Shown here: piece after piece, positions 25,939-34,038 of the stretch
Layout of the letters: every line of letters starts with the position of its first letter
Numbering within the stretch: position 1 is the first letter of the stretch
Source of the DNA: an uncultured Flavobacteriales bacterium
GTDB taxonomy: Bacteria; Bacteroidota; Bacteroidia; Flavobacteriales_G; Salibacteraceae
Assembly: GCA_937121175.1 (NCBI GenBank)
Contig: CAKZKD010000006.1
Coordinates: forward strand, 52,838-116,837
Direction of reading: 5' to 3'
DNA length: 64,000 bases
The notes under the pieces: model-generated
Database searches by the model: none
What the model was told of the DNA's origin: nothing
Seen by the model: the letters and a program-made list of their open reading frames with translations, nothing else
Made by a program: the position numbers and the translations under genes

Positions 25939-26047
25939 AGAAATGGAACGATAGATTGTTCCATTTCTGCCTTGTAGTTTAAGAGCTAACTCGTAAAGTT
26001 ACGTTAGCACTTCTGATACTTCCCCTTCATAATCTTTTGAAGGGGAA
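25939..26047. terminator. Cluster of three inverted repeats after the GldM-like gene
   Basis: AGAAATGGAAC/GTTCCATTTCT (25939-25968, perfect 11-bp arms), GCTAAC...GTTAGC (25985-26008) and TTCCCCTTCA/TGAAGGGGAA (26020-26047, perfect 10-bp arms). The first is well placed to end the lipoprotein/GldM-like operon although its T-tract is weak. The other two may be transcript-processing or bidirectional structures. Confidence 0.5.
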
Positions 26048-26129
26048 TTGTGGCATTACCTGACCAAAAAATAAATGCGTTTGAAAATAATTTGAGCGAA
26101 TTGTCTCATTTCTCTACCTTCGGTCGTCT

Positions 26130-26137
26130 TAACTTTG
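26130..26137 (+). promoter_or_regulatory. Promoter -7 box TAACTTTG
   Basis: An exact TANNTTTG match, 20 bp before the preferred ATG of the YCII gene. It supports the start at 26158 rather than the upstream GTG at 26050. Confidence 0.5.
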
Positions 26138-26157
26138 AAACACTTAAAATTTATATT

Positions 26158-26490
26158 ATGAAAAACTTTTTAGTAACGTATCACTCAACGCCAGAATCAA
26201 TGGAAGCAATGGCGAGCGCAACACCTGAGCAAATGGCAGAAGGTATGAAACCTTGGATGGAATGGCAAGAACGAGTAGGTAGCTCCTTAGTTGAAATGGG
26301 GTCTCCTCTTTGTGCAAGTCAAAAACTCACAGCTTCGAGCACTGATGGAGCCTGTTCTAACAGTGTTACCGGATACAGTATTATTCAGGCGGATGATATG
26401 GCCGGTGCAAAAAAGGTACTTGAAAATCACCCGCATTTAGGTTGGGATAATGGAGCCTGGGTAGAAGTTCACGAGTCAATGGCTATGTAA
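26158..26490 (+). CDS. YCII-related domain protein
   Basis: 110 residues, MKNFLVTYHSTPESMEAMA through a Thr/Ser mid-region to YSIIQADDMAGAKKVLENHP and WVEVHESMAM. The pattern matches small dimeric alpha/beta YCII-like proteins found in Bacteroidota (muconolactone-isomerase/ferredoxin-like fold). The catalytic role is unknown. The frame is open upstream from 26050, but the promoter box at 26130 lies inside that extension. It stands alone with its own promoter and terminator. Confidence 0.75.
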   Translation: MKNFLVTYHSTPESMEAMASATPEQMAEGMKPWMEWQERVGSSLVEMGSPLCASQKLTASSTDGACSNSVTGYSIIQADDMAGAKKVLENHPHLGWDNGAWVEVHESMAM

Positions 26491-26514
26491 GCGGATTATA
26501 TTCACTCAATTAAT

Positions 26515-26545
26515 AAAAAAGCCTCGTTTAACGGGGCTTTTTTCT
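26515..26545 (+). terminator. Rho-independent terminator after YCII gene
   Basis: AAAAAAGCCTCG and CGGGGCTTTTTT form a 12-bp stem with one G-U pair and a TTTAA-type loop, ending in a T-run. Confidence 0.85.
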
Positions 26546-26623
26546 TTGTGATTCTCCTTGTAAGTACAGTGACATTGCAATGTCAAGCGAAGCTACAAAG
26601 CCTATATTAAGTTACCTTAGACC

Positions 26624-27003
26624 CATGCAAAACCTAGAAGAAGTAGCAAAAACCATTCATAAATATTTAGACCAACCCAATCTTGCAAACGCTGATAGAG
26701 GATTTGCTGATTAAAATTAGCGAGGAGTTTTCAACTATTGCTTCAAGCAGTAATCAGGATTTTATGGAACCGATTTACGCGCTTCTAGAAGAGCAGGCTA
26801 AAACATTGCCTGTTCATGTTGAAAAAGGATTTTCAACCTTTAACTTCGGAAAAGTGCGGTTTTATCGAACCAGATTTACCGAAGCAATCGTGGATATTCT
26901 CCATCTCTCCGGCAAAAGTGCTGATTGCATTGCTGCTGAAAACTATGGAATCGGTTTATGAACGAATTCTGTACAAAAAGGCACTAAGTGCAACATCAAA
27001 ATA
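26624..27003 (+). pseudogene. Small soluble protein gene broken by two frameshifts
   Basis: Three overlapping frames read as one protein. The first is MQNLEEVAKTIHKYLDQPNLANA from 26624. It passes near 26685 into QTLIEDLLIKISEEF and on to HLSGKSADCIAA, then near 26935 into MESVYERILYKKALSATSK, ending at the TAA at 27001-27003. Each switch needs one small indel. The joined product would be about 120 residues with no recognised family. Either the gene has decayed or the assembly contains indel errors. Confidence 0.5.
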
Positions 27004-27314
27004 AATCCATTGGTATAAAAGGAAGGGTTTAAAGTACACATTATCAAGTCTTTACTTGTTTTTGGATACGTAATAAATAGTCCTTTTATTTATTCCAAGT
27101 AATTGCTCAGAATGCAAAAGTCCGTTTGTATAATTGCAATTAATTCCTCGGTCATAATTGACTTTGTACATTCATTTATTGTCATCCTTTTGAGCACTTT
27201 TTTGAAGCCATGAAATGTATTCTGTTACTGAATAGATTGTCCGTTCTTGTGTTGGGTTCTTAATGGATTACCCTTCTTGGAAAGAGTTTATAGTTGCATG
27301 CTGAATTTGAAATA
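27004..27314. other. Intergenic region, leader of TPR-LuxR gene
   Basis: 311 bp without a plausible ORF. It is AT-rich and contains no clear terminator. I see no exact TANNTTTG box; TATAGTTG at about 27290 is the nearest candidate. Confidence 0.5.
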
Positions 27315-28868
27315 ATGAACACTAGATTATTTAAGTCAATTTCTATTTTTTTTCTGATTGTTTTTTCTATGGAATTAACTGCGCAACTGTCGCAAAAATT
27401 AGATTCCATTGTTGCTGCTCACAACACTATTGAAGATGCCAACATGCGCGTAATTGCTATGTGTAAAAAGGCTCAACGAATAATTGGAAAAGACATGCAG
27501 CTCAGTATAGCATTAGTTGATAAGGCAACGCAGATTGCAAAAAATGAAGATGCGCTAGAAGGACTGCAGATGTGCTATATGACCCAAGGAGGTATATCCT
27601 ATTTTAAGGCAGATTATGACGAAGCGATTGCCAATTTTTATAAAGCCATTGAAATTTCGGACAAAAATGGTGAGTTGTCCATAAAAGATGCAGGCATACT
27701 TGGCAACATTGGAGTTATTTACAAAAAACAAGGTAATTTACAGAAAGCGTTAAATGTGCAGTTGGAAGCTTTGGCCGTTTTTAAAAACAATAATGATTCG
27801 ATGGGTATTTCAGTTACGCTGACTAATATGGGGGAGGTTTTTCGAATTCAAAAACAATTCGACAAGGCATTAGCTTCTTACGAGCAGTCAGCTGAAATAA
27901 AATTAACTATTGGACACCAATCGGGTTTGGGTATTGTGTACAATAACATGGGCTTGTGTTATAGTGAGAAAGGCGATTTCAAAAAAGCGGAACAATTCCT
28001 AAATAAGGCCTATGGCATAGAGAAGGAAATAGGGAATAAGGTTCGTATTTCTGAAACGGAGCTGGATTTAGCGAATCATTATTATTTGTCTAAGGAATAC
28101 GCGAAATCCATAAAGTATGCAGAGCAAGCAGTTACTTCTTCTCAAGAATTAGGCTTAAAAGGTAATGTTGCTGATTTGTATTTGATTCTCTCTCAAAACT
28201 ATGAGGCGCTAAACAACTATAGTAAGGCGCACCGATATTATAAGCTGTTTTTTGAAGAGCGTGAGCAATTGTTGAATGAAGATATTAACGAAAAAATAGC
28301 CGAAATGGACGTGAAATACGAAACGGCGCAACGAGAGAAAGAATTGGAAAAAAAGAATTTCGAAATATCTGCTCAAGAGGCTGAAATTGAGCGTAATAAA
28401 TTGCAACGAAACGCCATTGCAGTTGTGCTTTTACTTTCGTTTATTATCGTTTACTTTTTGTATCGCGCGAATACTCAAAACAAGCAAATTGCTAACTTAA
28501 TGAAGGGGCAGAATTTGTTAATTGAGAAGAAGAACCAAGACCTCGAAAACATAAATACCAACGTGGAAAAGGAACTTGAAAAACTGCAAATTGCCTTAGG
28601 CGATAAAGAGGAAATATTGAATAATATATTTGCCTCGAAACAACAACTTGAATTGCCACCAGAATTATTAAGTCTTTCGAAAAGGGAGATGGAAGTAATG
28701 TCCTATTTAACGCTAGGGTGGAGTGACCAGGAAATAGCAGATAAATTGTTTGTGTCTAAATCAACCACAAAAACACACCTCAGAAGAATTTACAGCAAGC
28801 TGATGGTTAACAGTAGAACGGAGGCGGTGAATATTGCCTTGAAATACAATTTGATTGGGAGCGTATAG
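27315..28868 (+). CDS. TPR-repeat membrane protein with C-terminal LuxR HTH
   Basis: 517 residues. Signal peptide to ELTAQ, about six TPR units between 55 and 320 (for example AIANFYKAIEI, ALASYEQSAEIKLTIG, KAEQFLNKAYGIEKEIG), a coiled coil, a transmembrane helix at about 370-388 (NAIAVVLLLSFIIVYFLY), another coiled coil, then a LuxR-type HTH (LSKREMEVMSYLTLGWSDQE, KSTTKTHLRRIYSKL). This is the Bacteroidota one-component layout of periplasmic TPR sensor and cytoplasmic DNA-binding domain. Targets unknown; the stand-alone position suggests a regulator acting elsewhere. Confidence 0.85.
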   Translation: MNTRLFKSISIFFLIVFSMELTAQLSQKLDSIVAAHNTIEDANMRVIAMCKKAQRIIGKDMQLSIALVDKATQIAKNEDALEGLQMCYMTQGGISYFKADYDEAIANFYKAIEISDKNGELSIKDAGILGNIGVIYKKQGNLQKALNVQLEALAVFKNNNDSMGISVTLTNMGEVFRIQKQFDKALASYEQSAEIKLTIGHQSGLGIVYNNMGLCYSEKGDFKKAEQFLNKAYGIEKEIGNKVRISETELDLANHYYLSKEYAKSIKYAEQAVTSSQELGLKGNVADLYLILSQNYEALNNYSKAHRYYKLFFEEREQLLNEDINEKIAEMDVKYETAQREKELEKKNFEISAQEAEIERNKLQRNAIAVVLLLSFIIVYFLYRANTQNKQIANLMKGQNLLIEKKNQDLENINTNVEKELEKLQIALGDKEEILNNIFASKQQLELPPELLSLSKREMEVMSYLTLGWSDQEIADKLFVSKSTTKTHLRRIYSKLMVNSRTEAVNIALKYNLIGSV

Positions 28869-28999
28869 ACATTCGTGCTGTTGCCATTTTTATAGAATAC
28901 GAAATAGGTGTTGGGTACTAAATGATAATTGATGTTTAATCGTTGCAAAATACCCAACGAATAAATCGTACATTCGTTGCATAAATTAAGGCGAATAAA

Positions 29000-30130
29000 A
29001 TGTGGATTTGGCAACATAAGCAGTGGCAACAGTTCTTTTGGGACGAAAAAATCGTACGAATAAAACTAGGTTTGTTGCGACGAAAACAAGGCGTGTTGTT
29101 CGGTAAACTTACCGCAATTGGCTGGGAAATGCAGGAAGAATCTTTACTGGCATCGTTGACCGCCGAAGCTCAAATGACCGCCGAAATAGAAGGGGAGAAG
29201 CTACCCAAAAATGAGGTTCGCTCTAGTGTTGCACGTAAACTGGGTAAAGAGATTCCAGGAATGATTCTGTCAAACGCTACTATCGATGGTTTGGTAGAAA
29301 TGATGTTGGACGCAAGTCAGAATTACCAGCAACCTTTATCAGAAAGGCGAATTTGTAAATGGCAGGCGGGTTTGTTTCCAACTGGAATGAGTGGTGGTTA
29401 TAAAATAACAACTGGTAAATACCGAACTGGCGACAAAGGCGATATGCAAGTTGTTTCGGGGACTATTGGTAAGGAGAAAGTCCATTTTGTTGCGCCAAAT
29501 GCTAAGACCGTTTCTAAAGAAATGAAATCATTTGTAGAGTGGTTTAATAGCGTATCCATTGATCCCATTCTTAAATCGGCCATAGCGCATTTGTGGTTGG
29601 TAACGATTCATCCGTTTGAAGACGGAAACGGTCGTATTGCACGTGCCGTAGGTGAAATATGTCTCACAGAGTCAGACCAAAGCCCAATGCGATTTTACAG
29701 TATGTCGGCAGCCATTGAACGCCAACGCAAAGCATATTATGAAATCCTGGAAAATACCCAAACCCTAAAATGGACTCCAATAGATGCTGATAAAGGAATC
29801 GACGTTACGCGATGGATTGATTGGTTCTTGGACTGCTTTGATTCTGCGTTGGACCATTCGGAAGAACTTCTGGAGAAAGTAATGGGTAAATCCAAATTTT
29901 GGAATAAACACGCTAAAACTATTTTGAACGAACGCCAGCAAAAAGTAATTGGTAAAATGCTTGAAGGTTTTGATGGTGGAATTTCTTCCAGCAAATATGG
30001 AAAGGTTTGTAAATGTTCTAAGGATACTGCTGTAAGAGATATTAGTGATTTACTCAAGAAGAAAGTCTTTTCTAAAATGCCTGGAGGAGGCAGAAGTACA
30101 GCGTATAAATTGATAACACCACGTGTATAG
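29000..30130 (+). CDS. Fic-family AMP-transferase with winged-helix tail
   Basis: 376 residues. The N-terminus contains the inhibitory helix motif TAEIEG (60-65, S/T-x-x-x-E-G), which makes this a class II autoinhibited Fic protein. The Fic core is HPFEDGNGRIAR (204-215) with catalytic His204. The C-terminal part (about 300-376, SKYGKVCKCSKDTAVRDISDLLKKKVF) is a winged helix as in DUF4172-type Fic proteins. It should AMPylate hydroxyl side chains of a protein target, or reverse this. It ends 21 bp before the first core site of the repeat-delimited array. Confidence 0.9.
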   Translation: MWIWQHKQWQQFFWDEKIVRIKLGLLRRKQGVLFGKLTAIGWEMQEESLLASLTAEAQMTAEIEGEKLPKNEVRSSVARKLGKEIPGMILSNATIDGLVEMMLDASQNYQQPLSERRICKWQAGLFPTGMSGGYKITTGKYRTGDKGDMQVVSGTIGKEKVHFVAPNAKTVSKEMKSFVEWFNSVSIDPILKSAIAHLWLVTIHPFEDGNGRIARAVGEICLTESDQSPMRFYSMSAAIERQRKAYYEILENTQTLKWTPIDADKGIDVTRWIDWFLDCFDSALDHSEELLEKVMGKSKFWNKHAKTILNERQQKVIGKMLEGFDGGISSSKYGKVCKCSKDTAVRDISDLLKKKVFSKMPGGGRSTAYKLITPRV

Positions 30131-30151
30131 GGTATATCGTTAAAAACCCTA

Positions 30152-30176
30152 GTTAACATAATGTTAATTATAGGAC
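30152..30176. repeat. Core site A
   Basis: TTAACATAATG, a short spacer, then ATTATAGGAC. The spacer is TTA here rather than the 7-bp CGAGTCC/CTAGTCC of B, C and D. It marks the left edge of homology shared by all repeat copies. Confidence 0.7.
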
Positions 30177-31265
30177 AAAAGGGCTGGTTTTAAGATATAC
30201 GTTCTTATCCGGGATTTGCGTCCACGTGTGGTTAATATAAAATCAGTTCTAGGACTTTAGTTCTAGAACGGTCGATTTTATGTTAAAGCAAATCCCTTAG
30301 CAGATTCTTAAAGTTTAAATCCTTCCCACAAAATTGTTTGTCAACTATAATATACATTATGTCTGCGTTCGTTCCTCACTTGCTTGGCTCTCGGCAGCCA
30401 AGTAAATAGCTCGCACATTTCCCACGCGCATCCGTCAGATTTTAATATTCTGTACAATTATCCAAGTTCACGTTAAATATTGAATTCTCGTTATCTTAGA
30501 TTTCGTCTTCGATTTAGGATTGTCCTATAATTAGACATTATATTAAGTAGCCGCTCGGCTACTCAATTGCTTTATCAATTCTTTAGCTCAAAAGCTACTA
30601 AAGAATTTCTACGCACAATTTCATACGCTTGCCAACGCGCTTCAAGGTTTTGTTTTCAATTGAAGTTTATTACTAGGTTTTAATTCCGTAAAATTCTCTC
30701 TCTTTTTCCAGCCGCACGCATAAGTATTAGCAAATTCGTCATTCTTCCTCAGTTCTTCATACACATGCTTTGCCCGTGCGCTTTTTGATTACGTTGCTTA
30801 ATATTATGTTATGTAGACTTTTTAAGATTTCGTTATTGTATTCTTTCATTTTGTCTTGAAACAAAACGAAACAAAAGTTCAAGAAGAAAATATGCTCCAC
30901 GCGCTCTTTCCAATTTCACGCCTTTCGCATTACAGCTGCTCAGGCTAAATTGGAAATTCACCCCAACCCTCGCCCGCATTTTCTTCTGGCCTGCGCTCGG
31001 TTTACGTTAATGAACTAAATGTTCAATCCTTAGTAATATTTCCTTCAGACGGCAAAGCTCCTGTGGAGGTTTGAGCGGGAAAGTGCGACTGCGTTACGCT
31101 TCCCTCCCACTATCTGGCTCACTTAGGCACAGCCTAAATGCCCTGCAGCACAAGCAAACTCCTTGCTCCTCCGTCGCGCGTCAGACATGCTTGCTTACAC
31201 CGGCCACCGCTTAAAAGCTTTCGCTGCTTTTTAACCTTCATGAAATGAGGCCAAGCCCCTGCCCT
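30152..31265. repeat. Dispersed repeat copy A (core + right arm)
   Basis: About 1.1 kb without genes, matching copies B and C in order. It starts with the core (30152-30176). Then come a 55-nt hairpin (30232-30286), a block beginning GTCAACTATAATATACATTA, an inverted core-like sequence (30522-30550), a block around TTCAATTGAAGTTTATTAC, and the end TTTAACCTTCATGAAAT. Unlike B, C and D, it has no left arm: the Fic gene lies immediately before it. No ORF is credible inside. Confidence 0.85.
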
Positions 31266-31304
31266 ATTGAAATTGCCTGCGTTGAATTAGGATTATTCAT
31301 CAAG

Positions 31305-32111
31305 CTACCGTGCTAATTTTAGTATTCTAATGGCTCCTTGAATAACAATAACAAAAACTATTGTTCCAATTAGTAGGTCTGGATATTGGCTGTTGGTCAA
31401 ATAAACAAGTACTCCTGCGAGTATTACCCCTAAGTTTATGATTATGTCATTAGAAGTGAAGATTGCCGAGGCTTGCATATGCGCTTCTTTACTCTTTGCT
31501 TTTTGGATTAAATACAAAGACAAAGCATTCGCCACTAAGGCCAAAAATGAAACTGCAATCATGCTCTGAAATACAGGCATTTGTTCAGAACTGATAAATC
31601 GCCTAATTACTTCACTTAAACCAATAAGAGCCAATAGAATTTGAAAATAACCACTCCATTTAGCAACGGTCTTTTTACGAATAGTAGATTGGCCAACAGC
31701 TATTAAACTAAGTGCGTATACAATGGAATCAGCTAACATATCTAAAGAATCAGCTACCAAACCCATTGACTTAGAAACCAACCCAAAGAGTATTTCAATT
31801 AAAAAAAAAGAGAAGTTTATAAAAAGAACTGCCCAAAGAATTTTTTGTTCATTGCTGGACTCATTTAATTTGCTTGAAGACTCATTCGTTTCTGATTCTG
31901 CAATCAACTCGGTATCTAACTTCAATTCTTCAAGTAAATTCAATATATCAGTCGAAATGCCATTGTGAATAACGGATAGTTTTCTGTTTGCAATATTAAA
32001 ATCAAGGTGTTCTATGGAATCATATTCGGATAGCTTCATCCGAATCAACTGCTCTTCTGAAGGGCAATCCATTTTGGAAATATGGTATATTGTTTTAAAC
32101 CTCAAAGCCAT
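31305..32111 (-). CDS. CDF-type cation transporter with degenerate HMA-like N-terminus
   Basis: 268 residues. The first 70 look like a degenerate metal-binding (HMA-like) domain: MDCPSEE in place of the usual MTCxxC. The rest is a CDF transporter with about six helices. Helix 2 has GLVADSLDMLADS, the first pair of metal ligands, while helix 5 (SAIFTSNDIIINL) keeps the Asp of the second HxxxD pair. It should export a divalent cation from the cytoplasm by proton exchange, complementing the CzcA pump. It overlaps the upstream methyltransferase gene by 10 bp and is the last gene of unit 1. Confidence 0.8.
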   Translation of the reverse strand: MALRFKTIYHISKMDCPSEEQLIRMKLSEYDSIEHLDFNIANRKLSVIHNGISTDILNLLEELKLDTELIAESETNESSSKLNESSNEQKILWAVLFINFSFFLIEILFGLVSKSMGLVADSLDMLADSIVYALSLIAVGQSTIRKKTVAKWSGYFQILLALIGLSEVIRRFISSEQMPVFQSMIAVSFLALVANALSLYLIQKAKSKEAHMQASAIFTSNDIIINLGVILAGVLVYLTNSQYPDLLIGTIVFVIVIQGAIRILKLAR

Positions 32112-32701
32112 CTTCTTACGCTCTTTAGATATTCTTTGTATTCAGCGCCATGAGAGTCCGTTAAATACTCTTCTTCTAATCGGACTTGAACTTGGACTGT
32201 TACAAGCATTACGCAAACCAAAGTAAAACTCAACGAATTTGGAAGTATCAAAAAAACTCCAATGTAAAACACGACAACTCCTAAGAACACCGGATTTCTA
32301 GAAACGCTAAATAATCCTTTATTTACAAGCTCAGTTTTCTCATCATAATCAATTCCAATTCGCCAAGAATTTGACATTTGAATTTGTGCTACTAAAGTCC
32401 AAATGAAAGCGAATATTAATAGTATTACGCCTGTTATTTTAACGTTTTCCTCATCTAAATATGAAATTGGATTCAGAAAACTATATAGTGTTGAGGAAAA
32501 AGAATATACCCCAATAGTAAAGGCCATAAATGCAACGGTTAATTTGTAGATAAAACCTAAATAATCGTGCGCTTTTTCTGTTGAACTAAATACGAAAGGA
32601 TTAACTCCTGATTGGCGCCAAATGATAATTGAACGCAATACAAAAACTATAATTAAGTAGCCTATTGTAATTAACGGTGTAACAATTTGATAAAAATTCA
32701 T
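32102..32701 (-). CDS. Isoprenylcysteine carboxyl methyltransferase-like membrane protein
   Basis: 199 residues with four or five helices and the C-terminal signature of the ICMT/PEMT-like methyltransferase family: GLFSVSRNPVFLGVVVFY, LEEEYL and HGAEYKEYLKSVRRWL. The family methylates small membrane substrates using SAM. Such genes are common in Bacteroidota metal-efflux clusters, but their substrate there is unknown. It lies between the efflux adaptor gene (12 bp) and the CDF gene (overlap). Confidence 0.8.
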   Translation of the reverse strand: MNFYQIVTPLITIGYLIIVFVLRSIIIWRQSGVNPFVFSSTEKAHDYLGFIYKLTVAFMAFTIGVYSFSSTLYSFLNPISYLDEENVKITGVILLIFAFIWTLVAQIQMSNSWRIGIDYDEKTELVNKGLFSVSRNPVFLGVVVFYIGVFLILPNSLSFTLVCVMLVTVQVQVRLEEEYLTDSHGAEYKEYLKSVRRWL

Positions 32702-32713
32702 TTCAAGTACATT

Positions 32714-34021
32714 TTAGTGACTATGCTCTGCTTCTCCTTTTTTCATTTCCGCCAACAAATAGTAGGCATTATTCCAAGCTACTATTGTTCCTGTAGGAAG
32801 CGGATTCAACAGTTTGACTTCAATCCAACCGTTATCATTGGTACCAGCAATTACTTCAACGGGTTTAAATGTCCATTCTGTGACACCATCATCCATTTCT
32901 TTTTTAGCTGTAAATAAGAAACGCTTATCCCCTTCCCTAACCAGTCCAGCTTCTGGGAGTGCATAACTTTGGTTATCTTCAACCGAAATTCTTCCGCGAA
33001 CATACATCCCAGGAATAAGCAAACCTTCTTTATTATCGATATCTGCATGTATGTGAATTGCTTTTGGATTTTCCTCAAAAGATTTTCCTACAGAATAAAT
33101 TGTAGCCTCAAGCTCTTTTCTTTTCATTGATTCAACAGAAAACTTCACCTTTTGCCCTTCCTTAACTCGGTGCATATCTTTTTCAAATACCATAAAATCG
33201 GCATGAATATGATCAATATTTACAATCTCAAACATTTCAGTTTGCGGTTGAACATATTGACCTGTTTTCACTTCAACTAGTCGTATATGCCCTTGAAGAG
33301 GGCTAGATACAGGAACCAACTCATAAATTTCACCTTTTTTTATTTTATCGACATTAAGACCCATTAATTTAAGTTGCGCTTTGTACCCGTTTACCGTCCC
33401 GACCATTGACTGGTAATTAGCTTTGATTTTTTGAAACTCTTTCCCAGAACCTACTTTTTCTTCGTAGAGTTTTTTTTGTCTCTGATACTCTAGTTCCAAG
33501 TATTGTAATTGGCTCCAACTATTAATATAAGCTGTTTGAAGATTAATAAGGTCTGGATGGCTTATGTATGCTAACACTTGACCTTTTGAAACCTTATCCC
33601 CTTCTATTACTTCAATGCTGGAAACATTTGCTCCGATTATAGCTGTTACTGTAGCTTCGTTCTGAGGAGGCACTTCTAAACGACCACTTGCATCAACATA
33701 TGAGCTGACATTCCGCATGGGAAGTGTATCTGTTATCATATCTAAGATATGGAATTGTTTTTCCGAAAAATGAACTTCCTCTTCATGCCCTTCACCGTGT
33801 TCTTGATGTTCAGGTTCTGCTCCTTGGTCATGACTCTGCTCGTCCTTATGTTCATGAGTTGCGGACTCGCCTTCTTGATGATGCTCGTGATTATGACCTT
33901 CTTCATGTTCATGATTGTGCTCTCCTTCATGATTATGGTTGTGATTTGTATCATTGTTGCATGCAGCTAGAATTAAACCAATTGTTATGCATACTGCGTA
34001 TAATCTTATATAATTTTTCAT
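32714..34021 (-). CDS. czcB: RND efflux periplasmic adaptor (CzcB/CusB family)
   Basis: 435 residues. The lipoprotein signal ends at LAAC (about Cys21). A strikingly His/Glu-rich metal-binding stretch (about 25-85, e.g. HNHEHEEGHNHEHH) follows. The adaptor core has a lipoyl/barrel-sandwich half (IGANVSSIEVIEGDKVSKGQVLAYISHPDLI), an alpha-hairpin, and beta-barrel domains. It links the inner-membrane pump to the outer-membrane channel. It follows the pump gene by 17 bp. The His-rich region favours zinc or other divalent metals. Confidence 0.88.
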   Translation of the reverse strand: MKNYIRLYAVCITIGLILAACNNDTNHNHNHEGEHNHEHEEGHNHEHHQEGESATHEHKDEQSHDQGAEPEHQEHGEGHEEEVHFSEKQFHILDMITDTLPMRNVSSYVDASGRLEVPPQNEATVTAIIGANVSSIEVIEGDKVSKGQVLAYISHPDLINLQTAYINSWSQLQYLELEYQRQKKLYEEKVGSGKEFQKIKANYQSMVGTVNGYKAQLKLMGLNVDKIKKGEIYELVPVSSPLQGHIRLVEVKTGQYVQPQTEMFEIVNIDHIHADFMVFEKDMHRVKEGQKVKFSVESMKRKELEATIYSVGKSFEENPKAIHIHADIDNKEGLLIPGMYVRGRISVEDNQSYALPEAGLVREGDKRFLFTAKKEMDDGVTEWTFKPVEVIAGTNDNGWIEVKLLNPLPTGTIVAWNNAYYLLAEMKKGEAEHSH

Positions 34022-34038
34022 TTTAATTCGCTTTAATA

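Noticed and set aside
30152..31265. Group II intron, retron or IS interpretation of the 1.1-kb repeat
   Set aside because: No reverse transcriptase or transposase frame, even degenerate, is visible, and no catalytic-RNA domain V-like hairpin was recognised.
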